DNA from: Symbiodinium natans
Taxonomy: Eukaryota; Sar; Dinophyceae; Suessiales; Symbiodiniaceae
DNA: 64,000 bases
Direction: 5' to 3'
Assembly: GCA_905221605.1 (NCBI GenBank)
Contig: CAJNDS010000429.1
Span: 62,001 to 126,000 of the forward strand
Shown: piece after piece, positions 37,300-48,685 of the stretch
How positions within the stretch are numbered: position 1 is the stretch's first letter
Layout of the letters: each line of letters starts with the position of its first letter
Made by a program: the position numbers and the translations under genes
The notes under the pieces: generated by a model
Databases searched by the model: none
The model's input: the letters and a program-made list of their open reading frames with translations, nothing else
Told to the model about the DNA's origin: nothing

Positions 37300-40200
37300 C
37301 TACTCACGATGAGGTGTCGAATTGCACTTGGCCCTAGTCAGAAAGCACAGGCACGCGCCTTCGCCAACTGCCCTGGACACGCACCTCTCTGAAAGAATCG
37401 CTGCGATGCCCCGAATAGGCATGGTGGACAAGCAGCATGTGTAGTCCTTCAATTCGATGCCTCCGATGCCCAAAGCACTCACCACACAAATTTCATGCAC
37501 ACATTCCTTGAACACACACTCGAACTCAGCTCCGCTGCTTCGCGCAGCGCTGTCATCCGCTCGGAAGGGCGTTTTGGGCTGCTCAAGGCCACCCAAGACC
37601 TCTTCCTCCAGCTCCTTGACGGGGACTGCGGCCGCCGCGTCCTGTACTCTGTCCACTGCTCCAGCAGCCCTGAAATGAACAGCCGGGTGATGAAAGTCTG
37701 AGTCTGTGCTCCTTCGTAGCCCTGAGCAACTGGATGAGCTTCAGCCAGAAACTGAAAAACACGTCGTCGCCATCCAGGTCCCCTCCAGCCATGTCCTGAA
37801 CCACGCTTCTCTAGAAAAATTGTTCAAAAACTAAAAACTCCAAAAAGAGGAACTGACTATCCACGAGAACTTCACACACACGATGGCACGCAGAAATTAC
37901 ATGTCTCCAGGAGATGTGCTCCGCACGATACAGGAGAAGTCAGCGATGAACAGTGTGCCAAAGTCAGCTCATGTCCTCGTTGACATGGCCACGGCATGAC
38001 AGGACGATAGTGTTGTCGTGGAGGAGCATGCCTGCTGGGGCCAATGATACGCGGTTTGGAGTTTGGAGCCCGAAACTTCTAAAAAGGTTTGACCTGCCTG
38101 GCGGGGGCTGGTCTGCTACCATGAGCTGCGCTTCGGTGACCGAGTGCGCAGGATATCGCCAAACCTGGACCACGATTGAAGTGCACAACTGAAGGAGGTC
38201 ACACGACCACGTGATGACATCACGAATAATTTGTTGCAGGGGACTGCCACTTCGCCCGTGTAGATCTGGCCATTGAATTTGATATAGCAATGGTTCTTGG
38301 GGAGCTGATCGTATGGATCACTGATCGCCTTGATGCCGCCAGAACTGGCTGGCCTGAGTATGCATGCAGCACTTGTAGTACTTTCGGGCCAGGCCAGAAG
38401 TCAAGAGCGATGGGTTTGCTCATAAATTCATAAATCGGGCCAGTGACATGTCCAAAAATGCCTTGCGCCTGCGCTTCTCGTAGTTGTTACACACATAGGT
38501 GAGGCCCAATGCTGTGGCGCAACGGGTACCACGCAGGATGCACTCTGGGTCTGCCTACACGGGAAACTGTAGCAAACCGTTTTTTCAGCAACGCCAAGCA
38601 AGTGCTTTCTGCACACGGCCTCTACACGCTCCTGCTGCAGTTCTGCAAGAGGCGTTGGCTCCTCATCCTTGCTGAAATCTCACATTCCCAGCAAAAGTAT
38701 TGATTCCGATGAAACTGTGCTTGCCTATCAAAGATACTCAACATAACAAGGGCCATGCAGAATGGTCACCTCGTCGTCGCCAGTTGAGATTGTAATGCTC
38801 GAGATGGGAGTTCTTGCAGTGCTCCAAAAGTCGGGCTCTTGGTTTAAGGCAATGGGCGGGTCGCTCCTCCAGGCGCATAAGACAAGATAAGCAGGTTAAC
38901 TCTAGTTTCTTTCGCAGCGCGAGCATCCTACCTCTAGGAGTCAACCCCAGCCTAGCTGGTAACTTCCACGCTGTCCGCGCAAGTGCGTCAGCAGTGTGCT
39001 CCTTCCTAAGCTGCATGTTCTGCAGATCCACGCCTGGCTAACAAAATGAAAACCCATGAATACACGCACACACACACACACACACACGCAGGAACATGGA
39101 TGCACAAGTCCTTCTGCCAACAAGCGGCGCTTCTTGGATTGCAGCCTCAAGCGCCGCCTTCTGCGCTATACGGGCATCAGCGTCAGGGAGGAAACCGATG
39201 CGAAGTCGCAAGACGCCGACCACCGTCGGTGTAAATTCTGACAGCACGTTTACGTCTGGTGGTCAACCAAAAAGAAAAGGAGCCAGCAAGCAAGAGTTAT
39301 TCGAAGTCGAATAAGATTAAGCAGCTGGCTCGCTGCTTTCCTCCTCCTAGCAGTGGTGCACACCTCGTGGAGACCGTAGTCAACATAGAAGCGTCCTGAG
39401 CAAGGGAGCTCAGTTTACACAACACGCGCATGCCGACATGTCCAAACTGGCCTGGAGCTCGTGCTTTCACGCACGATTGAGAGATGACCAGGTTATTGCC
39501 GAGCAGGGTATTGATGACGAGCATCCCCTTGACCTTACCACGTGCGAACTGCATCCGGAAAATCCCAGCCGTCCTGATATCTAAGAACATCCAATCAGGC
39601 GGCCAAGGCCCCTGCCAGCATGGATTCACCGGTCTCATGGCAATACAGAAAGGCGCGGAACTGCATGGCGGCACCCAAGGTGTACGTTGCTTCCCCCCTG
39701 CCAGCACGGCTGAAATTGAACCCACTCATTCTGAACAACAGCCTTGCAGCACTCCTGTTGGGCTTCAAGAGACCGTAATACTCAGCAGCGATTGGTCCGA
39801 TTTCGGATTGGCCGTTCTTGTAGTCGACGTTTTCCTGCAGTGGAGCACAGAAAGAGGTTTGCCTTGTACCTTTTTATGCCGCTGTCCTCGTTAGTCGTCT
39901 GCTCTTCAGGAAGATAGCGAATCTTGAACTCATCATTCCACTCCTCTCAAAGCAAGGCAAACGCATCATCACAGGACCTAAGACAAGGACTGCAGCATAC
40001 TACTGCATTCCTGGCCCGCAACGCTAAGTACAGCACCAACAACCAATAACCGCTTGCGCAGAAATGCATACAATAGTTTTTGTATGCTACCTTTGGACCA
40101 GTGGAACATAGAATCAAACCTTCACTCAACCAAAACCACATGACAACAAACTTCAACACAGCGCTGAAACTCACGCAATCCCATGCTGCCTTGAATTTGG

Positions 40201-40750
40201 ACGGCGTTAGCAGAAGATGCAGCCGTGAATACGCTTCTTCAAGGAAAGAAACGGACCGCAAAAGCCACGCTGCCATTGGCGAGCGCGTGATGGACACTGC
40301 ACAGTAGTACATGTGTCCATCTTCTCGCCCCACAACGACTGTCAGTCGCGCAGGAAAACCTGTGCTGAAAAAATGCAAGACAAACAGTTGTGTTCATGCA
40401 CTCGTATCCGACCACAACACAGCTGAACCGATGCAGGACCAGCCAAACATGTATTTCTCGTGAACTTCGACGGACATCAGCATCTAACCTCTCTAAGCCC
40501 GCCGAGGGTCGGGTCGGCGTGAAGGCGTCGAGTGTGGCAGGCTTTCGGCGTCGCAAGCCGAAATCGTAGGAGAAGATCGGCTCGCCCAACTCACGGGCCA
40601 ATTGACAGCCCCTGTCTGCGAGCACATTCAACGGCACCGCCACCTGCAGAAATTTGTGATAAGGACCTATTTGCTGTAATTTGCTGAACGAATGCCGCGC
40701 CTCGGCGTCCGAAAGTAGCGCATCGAGCCGCACACTGCCGTCAGCCACTC
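37300..40750 (-). CDS. Eukaryotic RNA-dependent RNA polymerase (RDR/QDE-1 family), multi-exon, incomplete
   Basis: The minus strand holds the family's catalytic motif GGDLDGD (37766-37786; three Asp for metal binding) in an exon starting at 37795. The preceding exon (38164-37976) reads VWRYPAHSVTEAQLMVADQP, then TIVLSCRGHVNED, matching the conserved 'R-x-Pa...D' and 'IVFS-x-KG' blocks just before the motif. The exon before that ends at 38251 with YIKFNGQIYTGE. Upstream, KVKGMLVINTLLGNNLVISQ (39470-39620) fits the 'aKGml.vdp.l....i..R.S' block. Candidate N-terminal exons lie at about 39980-40750. Introns 38250-38165 (GT-AG) and 37975-37796 interrupt it. The enzyme would make dsRNA for RNA silencing. 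Whether the gene is intact is not settled. Confidence 0.8.
37796..37975 (-). other. 180-bp intron with 8-bp direct repeats at its ends
   Basis: On the minus strand, AGGACATG occurs at both junctions (upstream AACG-AGGACATG-AGCT, downstream GTTC-AGGACATG-GCTG). Splicing within the repeat restores NEDMAGGDLDGD. Read with a 3' AG, the 5' end is GA, a splice dinucleotide known in dinoflagellates. The duplicated 8 bp resemble a target-site duplication of an introner element. Confidence 0.65.
39063..39090 (+). repeat. (CA)n microsatellite
   Basis: About 13 CA repeats followed by GCAGGAACATGGATG. Similar tracts lie at 41178-41198, 42107-42141 and 48643-48682. Confidence 0.9.
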
Positions 40751-40899
40751 CGTGTGGTAGTTGGACCTGACGTTGGATGAAGCCGCTTACATGAGATCAC
40801 CAAGTGTTGACGCAAGCGCAATCAATCTGCACCTCGCCAACCGCAGCGGCGTATCCAAGGATCACCACCTGTAGACAACTTATCAAGCCAAGACGCAGA

Positions 40900-42090
40900 C
40901 ATCTTCGAGTCACATCCTAGCAGCATATAGTTGCAAAACTTGCCTCTTCCGCGACCGGCTCATCAGCTCGCATTGCAGCCGGTTGTTCCTCTGTCGAATG
41001 ACGCCCAGGGCTAAAAAGACACAGATACCGATGCCCTGCCATGCCTCTGAATTGCTGGATGAATTGCTGGAGGAACTGCTGGAGGAACTGCTGGATGAAC
41101 TGCTGCATAAAGGGCTGGGTGGTTCGGTGTCCTCAACAAGTTGCGCTCCCCAGGACACACAGTTTCAATCATCCATACGGCACACACACACACACACCAA
41201 CAGTTTCCGTTTCCAGATCAAGACTGCAGCCGCCCATCATTTATTCCCTCGCTTGTCTTGGGACCTCATCCGCCCCAATACACAGTCCCCGCCGTTTGTT
41301 TCCCGGCGATCAGGCCTCTGTGGAAAAGCCAGCCTCGCCGCCACAGTCCAGCCGAGGTGGTGTGGGACTCACTGGTATGGCAGCTGGTCACCCTTTTTTT
41401 TTTTTGCTCGAAACTGTTCCTCCTCCTCCTCCTCCTCTGCTCCTCTGGCTCAAGGCGTGACGGCTCTGAAGGCTATACAACTGGTTTGGAAGCCGAGAGT
41501 TATCCGGCAGACGGCAAGATGGAAGTGTCGAAATGTGAAAATTCCACAAGTCGCGAAATGAAGAAAAACCACACATTCAAACATAAAGTTATTGAACATG
41601 ACTTCCACTGTCATACACAAGTTCAGAACAAAAAAGTAAGGATCGCACTGAGCCGGATGCTTCAGTATCAGACCCTTGTTGGAAGGGCTCATCAGTTGGC
41701 CATTCGTCATGCATTTGAAGATTTCGGCCTTGAACCTGCAGGACACAGGTTAAAATGTGACAACATGAAATTATTCCCCCCCATGTCTGAACCCCTCCTT
41801 CGGCGGCGGCGCGTACTTGTATAGCGGTGTGCGAAACAAGGAGATCGCGGCTGTCTGCTGTTCGCGAGAAAGCTGGCGAAAGCGCTCGACGGCCTTCTCG
41901 AGCGCCTGTGCGCCAACAACTGATGCGTTAAAATGGCATGATTCGTTTGGTCAAGGCATGCATACACTCAGCATTTCTGGACCAAAAGTGTACGCTGCGC
42001 TGGGGCTCCGACTCCCGGATACAGCCGTGGTTTCCATCCGTGCAAGAGCAAGTTGAGCGCATGTGGCTTCAGTTTCACCAATTGCCTGCA
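40900..42090 (-). other. Possible further upstream exons on the minus strand
   Basis: Protein-like minus-strand pieces flanked by plausible splice sites: about 42067-41973 (GETEATCAQLALARMETT, acceptor CTGCTGCAG, donor GTATGC), 41926-41775 (QALEKAVERFRQLSREQQ) and 41740-41640 (KAEIFKCMTNGQLMSPSNKG, acceptor TGTCCTGCAG). They may be the N-terminal exons of the RNA polymerase gene or a separate gene. Domain not recognised. Confidence 0.35.
41041..41108 (+). repeat. 15-bp tandem repeat (GAACTGCTGGAGGAA)
   Basis: Four to five copies of GA(A/T)TTGCTGGATGAA or GAACTGCTGGAGGAA. In one minus frame this reads as poly-Ser, in another as Gln/Phe-rich; either could be an expanded exon segment. Confidence 0.88.
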
Positions 42091-42105
42091 GCAGGCGCAC
42101 AAACG

Positions 42106-42106
<1 letters not shown>

Positions 42107-42141
<35 letters not shown>
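42107..42141 (+). repeat. (CA)n microsatellite
   Basis: About 17 CA repeats between two putative minus-strand exon positions. Confidence 0.93.
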
Positions 42142-42145
<4 letters not shown>

Positions 42146-42339
42146 GACGAAATGCAGCTTTTGAGTTGCTGAGCATCCTCTACGCCAATGAACGGATGAT
42201 GACGCGAGAAACGAAGTGAGACTGACGACTTCGCAAGTGACAAACAAATGCATATACACATATACATGCACCGGTCCTCAGGGTCCCGAAAGAAGTCGGC
42301 GCGAGCTGTTTGATTGGAGTCTCTTCATATTTTTTGGGA

Positions 42340-42465
42340 GGGGCTCGGGGCTCTGGGTCCTGAACCTTGACGGTTTATCGTTCGAAGGAGGTCTGTCCCC
42401 GAGCCTTGGCGGTTCATCATTCGGGCCCCGAACCTTGTCGGTTTACCGTTCGGAGTGGAGAAGCA
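42340..42465 (+). repeat. Diverged copies of the GGTCCCGAACCTTGC satellite
   Basis: Three units of the form GGGTCCTGAACCTTGACGG, CCCGAGCCTTGGCGGTTCAT and CCCGAACCTTGTCGGTTTAC with TCATTCG/CGTTCG endings, related to 34745-35195. Confidence 0.8.
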
Positions 42466-42731
42466 CAAATGACACGCACTCTCAGGCACGCGAAGAAAAG
42501 GCAGAAACATCAAAATTCCTCTTTTCGCTCTTTTCTACGCATATATATATATATACAGGACCAAGTCTGGACCAGGGGGGGGGAAGATGCCTCTGCATCC
42601 TCTCACCGCGCCCTTTTCAACGATCCGGTGCTTAAGACTCGCCACCAGTACCTTGTCCAAAAAGCATGTGAGATTCCTATGACCTTCTTTGCATATTTAT
42701 TCCGTTTTGAAGTGTAAAATAGCTTTAATTC

Positions 42732-42768
42732 ACAGACCCGGGTTTTGCGCCCCAAAATGAGGGTCTGT
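42732..42768. repeat. Compact imperfect palindrome (hairpin)
   Basis: ACAGACCC (42732-42739) pairs with GGGTCTGT (42761-42768), and the enclosed GTTTTG/CCAAAA arms extend the stem around a short CGCC loop. A second small inverted repeat (GTCAAA/TTTGAC) follows to 42787. Confidence 0.75.
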
Positions 42769-42889
42769 CAAACCCTCAGTTTTTGACCTCGAAGGTCGGG
42801 AGCCTTGTCTCTTGTAATTGGTGCTTATATTCGACGCACTCGATGTGATTTGGATTTTGTTGAGTTTGCTTTACATTCCACGAGTACAG

Positions 42890-43090
42890 GGTCGAAGGGT
42901 CCCCAAAGGAAGTTGGCGCGAGTGTCCTCAAATGAAGTTGGCGGAAGCTATTTGGTCGGAGGGTCCCCGAAGGAAGTTGGCATGGGCTATTTGGCCGGAG
43001 GGCCCCAAAGATTTTGACGCGAGACATTCGGTCGGAGAGTGCCCAAAGGAAGTAGGCGCGAGCTATTGGTCGGAGGCTCGCCACAACACG
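42890..43090 (+). repeat. ~46-bp tandem repeat, about four copies
   Basis: Units share GGTCCCCGAAGGAAGTTGGC, then a GCGAGCTATTTGGTCGGAG-like end. A single related piece lies at 42279-42325. Confidence 0.85.
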
Positions 43091-43099
43091 TTGGTGCAA

Positions 43100-43869
43100 A
43101 CTATCTATAAACAAACAAGCCTGCGATCGACTAGTCCAGACTTCATGAAATACCGTGACGATCCAACTGCACTACTGCACCAGCCTTGCCAAGAAGGTCG
43201 ATTCGTCGACCCTTGGGGCCACGGGCGCATCCATCGGCCGAAGCAGTTCTTCCACACATGACGGCAAAAGGTGCAGCGACGTCCTGAATTCAGGCTCAGT
43301 CCGCATGTTCTCTGGGATACTCCCCGGTGCTAGACAACTTCGTGTCTTTCAAGTCATGAACAGGTTTAACAAACTGCAGTCGCGCTACATTGGACATGGT
43401 GCGCCAATATTGTGTTGCCTCGCAGCTCGTGCCTGTGGCCTGACACAGAACGCCCATCACGAAATGCAGAGCAAGAGGTACGGGTCCCACAACTTGCAGG
43501 GGTACACATGCAACTTACAAGAAACACACTGCTCGGGACACATAGCTACGAAGTCGGATGACCCACCTACATGGTCCACTTCTTGGGCTATCGGACGTCG
43601 CAGTGTCTTTCTTCTTTACTGTCGCAGCGTGGCCTTTTTCTTTGTTTTACAGGTTTTGATGCGATCCGCTTCATTTCTATTCTAGGGATTAAGTTACGAA
43701 GGGACGTGTACGAAGCGCCCCCACCAACACCAGCACAAGGACCGTGAAGAAAAAACGAGCACACACCAACAATGCTGGACAGCAAGCCTCTATACACCTG
43801 AAGACACACTCGACACTCCATGAGCTCTGTTCATACCGACAAGCGCCTGGCCATCTGATATTTGCATCG
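43100..43869. other. No confident gene
   Basis: A + frame (43155-43685) and an overlapping - frame (43296-43490, QFVKPVHDLKDTKLSS) both look partly protein-like. Neither has a recognised domain or clear splice sites. Confidence 0.35.
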
Positions 43870-44310
43870 CTGACTATAGAAGTGCAACCAAGATGCGCCC
43901 CGTTGCCATTGCGACGCTGTCGTGCTGCCCCCCTAAAAAAACACCATCAGTGAAGTCAGTGGAGGAGGCATTTTCGCAGAACAATGCCGGAATGCCGATG
44001 ACAGATCGTCATAGGCTGACTATAGAAATGCAACCAAGATGCGCCCCGTTGCCATTGCGACGCTGTCGTGCTGCTCCCCTGAGAAAAACACCATCAGTGA
44101 AGTCAGTGGAGGAGGCATTTTCGCAGAACAATGCCGGAATGCCGATGACAGATCGTCATAGGCTGACTATAGAAATGCAACCAAGATGCGCCCCGTTGCC
44201 ATTGCGACGCTGTCGTGCTGCTCCCCTGAGAAAAACACCATCAGTGAAGTCAGTGGAGGAGGCATTTTCGCAGAACAATGCCGGAATGCCGATGACAGAT
44301 CGTCATAGAT
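43870..44310 (+). repeat. 146-147 bp tandem triplication
   Basis: Three copies starting CTGACTATAGAA at 43870, 44016 and 44163, ending with ATGACAGATCGTCATAG. Copies 2 and 3 are identical by eye; copy 1 differs at the C/A run (CCCCCTAAAAAAAC). The unit is a multiple of three only in copy 2 to copy 3 spacing (147), giving a repeated open frame that I do not regard as a gene. Confidence 0.95.
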
Positions 44311-47300
44311 TGTCATCCCTATCGAGTAATTGTCTATATCCATGTGAAAATCGTAAAGACCTGAGCACCCGCAAATTTCTATGCTGCCTTCATACAATCC
44401 ACGTCAAATAAGAGCCTGGCGGAATGTTTCCATTTTTGGAATGCTGGCGTCGGTTGCGCTCCTAAGCAAGTTCAGCACTGGATAGGATAACAAAGGTGAG
44501 TGCGTTCAACAGTTTCAGGCTCATCAAACCGTGGCTTCAACAACCGAGTGCAACGCACGGCGGCTCAGGTAGAAGCCTGGCCCATGCACCTCGTGCAAAA
44601 GTTCAACTACATTTTATGTTCCCCTTACAAAGGCAACTTCTGCCACAGAGCAATCTCCCGGCGCTATGAGTAACAACAGAGTCGAACCTGACGGTTGGTG
44701 CCTCGCCCGTAGACCTTTCATGGCCAACCAGCTTAATATCACGCCCTCGATGGCCAGTACACCGTAGAGCTGTCACTCAGGCACTCAGGCCAAAACTGCT
44801 GGACGCACCCCATAATTGGGGTGCGGTGGCTCCCGTCTTCCCTGAGTTTTCATAGATGCCAGCCAACAGAGCTCCCTCACCAACAAGGAGCAGATGTGCC
44901 TCCGGATCAGGAACCACGAGTCCTACAGGAGACGCAATAGTTAAGGCGACGCAGAAATCTCATCAGCAGCCGCAATCCCACAAGGCTTGCAATACAGCGT
45001 TCGCAATAACAGCAATCAGTAACATCCGCAATAACCCAAGCAGCTACTGTCGATGGTGGTGCTGGTGGTGTGTGTGTGTGTGCTTGCGGTATTATTTGCC
45101 AGTCCTAAACACAACACTGCAGTCCAGCAGACAAAAGAACAATTCACTCCAACTGATAAAGCAACCAAACCAGCCTCTGCGCGCCACGCGACGCATGAAG
45201 CGAACCTAGCCCGCACCAGAGCAGAAGGGTAGACAGAATTCACCACCAACGGAAAGTCAACACAACAACTAAGCGCGAAGCATCTTGTCGCGTCTGCAGA
45301 ACGTCGCCCTCAGAACACACCACAATCACTGCCACGTCTGCCCACACAAGTATACGAGAGAGAAAAACTGAGACAAAAAGAGAGCGAAACACTAAAGAAG
45401 CAAAAACAACAAGAGAGATGGAGTGTGACTGCAATGTCAGCACCGGCGCTAGCAGCTTTAACGACAAACCAAGCAAGAGCTAGAAGTACGAAGGCCAGCA
45501 ACTTGCACCGCACCACATGTGTTACAAGCAAAACGAGGCCAGCACATGAGCACGACCAAACCATTCCTCGGTATTGGCTCCACTTTCACGCACCCCACCA
45601 AACATGTTTCCAAGCCGATCGCCGGAACAGAAGCAATCACCTCAGAAAAAATATGAAGTTGTACTAACATGTCTCAAAGTTTTACAAGAAGAAATGCATC
45701 CATCATATCTAACCATATAAACCTTGCACATGCAAAAGAATAAGTGGCAAACAGGGACAGATCGACGAGCGACCTCAGGCAGCAATGTACATGCAAAAGT
45801 AACCATAAAAGAAGCTTAAGCCACGAAGTCAAACCAAATACGTTTGTCCGCTTTCAGCAAAAAGCACAAACCCAGTACGAACCATACCCTAGCAAGCCAC
45901 GCAATAGAAAAGCTAGCTCACTCCGTACCAAACAAACTCGAGTCCACCACTGCAGCGGGCTGCGCTGTCAAAACCTCAACACCATGGCAGGGTCATCCGA
46001 TAGTGACAAAAACAGCTGCATTTGACTCCAAACAGCACGCAAAACACAGCAAATGTGAAACTTCTCAACAGCACGCTTAGGCGGGAGCATCGCGGCGACG
46101 AGCCTCAACAAAAGAAACAGCAAGATTTTTCACATTTTCTATCCACACAGAAACAAAGTTCAGGACCATCTCAACATATTTAACCTGAAATATTCCTCAT
46201 CTTCTTTGATTGGGATACACAACACACTCCAAGAAAACACAAAAGAAAAGATTGCCGCGCAGAGCAAACTGAACATGTTTCACCCGAGGCAGAGACTTGC
46301 ACATTCATGCGACGGGTCCCTGGCCGCCTCCACCTAGCAAAAAGCTGGTGCACGCATCCAGCGAAACCACAAAACGAGCCAGCTGAGAAACTACGAAACT
46401 GTCCAGGCAACAGACCGTGCATAGCGGCGATGGTCGTGCCGGTAGTAGTCGTCAACCACCTTATCAACAACTCCCACTCACAGGTACATGAACAGATGCA
46501 CGACACAATCACAGCATACGCAAAGGTGCACCGGAGAAAAAAAAACAAAAACTACACACACGTCACAATCTAAGAGCAGCACGCGATCACGCCACTGCCG
46601 TGAAGCCTATGAGATTTTGACTACAAGTGAACCAACTCAAAACTCTTCCGAGCCCACGACTCGGAAGCCCAGCACCGGGTCGACTTTCGGGACGCGAGCC
46701 TGGACACCGCATGTAGACACCGGCCGAACTCAATGTCAAGAAAACAGCGACACGCTCAAAAGAAAACCAGTCAACGCTAGCACAACCAAAAAAAAACACA
46801 TCCACTCAAGCGCAACGTCAAAACGACAGCAACGCAATGTTCACTGCCACATAAAAGTTCAGGCAGGCACTGTCTTGAAGTGAGCACGAAGCACCTGATG
46901 CAGGAGTTCACGAACAACAATGTGCATACGTTTACGTTGCAAAGAAGCTGAACACAATGTGATTACAGTTGTCACACCGCTAAGTCCGTAACCTTCACCA
47001 CTCCCACTCCGCCCTGCCAAAAGCAGTCCATCATCGCATCGCGTAACACCGCCGTGCAAACCAGCATCAAACAGAAGAAATCCAAAGAGCATGAATCATG
47101 TCAAAATAAGACCTGCCTGGAACCACTCCAAATAGGCTGTCACCTTCAGATGTCGGATATACGCGCAACCAAGCGTTCGCGAGTGCCCAAAAACGATGAC
47201 ACAATCTGAGTGCCGAAACAGATGGCGACTCCGGCCCACCCTGTCCAGTGAAGCACGACCCTGGTCCACTGTTATAAGATCACAGAAAGCAGTCATACAA

Positions 47301-47811
47301 ACACCCGAGCTGCAGGCAAAATTGACGTAGTTCAACCATTCGTTATGTTTCGAAGAGAACGCGCCGCAAAACAAAGGTCCCACCTCGTGAAAGCGCTCGA
47401 AATCACGCTGCGCTATCTGCAGATGGAAAGTGCAACAACACAACATTCACAGCGACGCTACACTGGAACTAACTGCCCAGGAACGGCCAAAAACAAATCA
47501 GTAGGCATCAGGAAAAATCCACATCACATGTTACGAGGACAACATCTGAGGACGAAACAACTGCCACAAAAAAGACGAACAAGATGAGCGACTCCATCGC
47601 GAAAACAAACCAACAAGAAGCCGAAGGACAAGCAGATATTACTACAATAAAAACTAGTGCGCACGAGATTGCAGCTCAAAAGATCACTGGTCAGCCTTAC
47701 ACCTCTAAAAACCAAAAATGCTCGTGCTGCTTGATGACGTCTTCTCGCCAAACCATAAGTAGGATCCACGGCTTTTGCACGCAACGCCACAGAGTCGAGC
47801 AACATGAATAG
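44311..47811. other. 3.5-kb A/C-rich stretch without a convincing gene
   Basis: From about 44.85 kb the + strand is markedly rich in A and C and poor in T. Many short + frames are open because of this bias, but none has a domain, a paralogue or convincing splice structure. A (TG)n tract occurs at 45066-45082. The bias resembles that of the coding strand in the first 25 kb, so decayed genes are possible. Confidence 0.45.
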
Positions 47812-48430
47812 AAAGCTAAGTGCCAAACCCACAAGTCAAAAAATGTCGACATTGCCTGAGAATGATCCCGTGCAACTACAATTACAATGTCACATTTGCC
47901 GTCAAGAACAACATGTAAGGAGCTCACCAGCTTCAAACGGCTTGGCACAGCCTGGTCCAACACGACACGCGAAGAAGAAACCGTCAAGTAACCCGCATGA
48001 CAAGCTGAGTACCTAACCCACAAGTAACGCAATGTGGACACGGCCTTAGAATTGCCCCGTGCGATTACAATTATCATGCCACATTCACCGTCAAAAAACA
48101 ACATATAAGGAGCTGACCAGCTTCAAACGGCCTGGCTCAGCCTGCCGCGACACGACATGCAATGAAGAAACCGTCAAGCAACACGCATGTAGCGCTGGGT
48201 GCCAAACCCACGACTTCCACACGCTGCACGTGGCCTAAGAACATTGCCATGCAATTGCAACTACAACGTCACATGCCACGTAACCAAAGAAAAACTCCAA
48301 CACAACACGCGAAGAAGCAAGCTAGTTCACCACCGACAGCAGCGTGTAAGGAGGTAACCAACTTCAAACGGCCTCCAGCAACCTGGCCCACATGACATGT
48401 CAAGAACCAACCTAGTTCAAGACCAATAGC
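47812..48430 (+). repeat. ~188-bp tandem repeat, three degenerate copies
   Basis: Units begin near 47812, 48004 and 48192. Each carries GTGCCAAACCCAC(A/G)A-like sequence, a CAATTACAATGTCACAT-like block, AAGGAGCTGACCAGCTTCAA, ACGGCCTGG, and GAAGAAACCGTCAAG. The third copy is rearranged and longer. Confidence 0.85.
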
Positions 48431-48637
48431 AACGCATTAGGAGTCAGGAGCCCGCCAGCTTCACACGGGCACGAACGGCCTGAAACACATCTTCATTCAA
48501 ATTGACTCAAATTGACATACCACGATCTAGCACTGCAGACGTAAATCGCAAAGTAAGGCGACAACAGCCTTCACATTGCGACGTACCTGCTCCAGCACAA
48601 GTAAAGAAGGCGTCACCACACACCACACACCACACGC

Positions 48638-48685
<48 letters not shown>

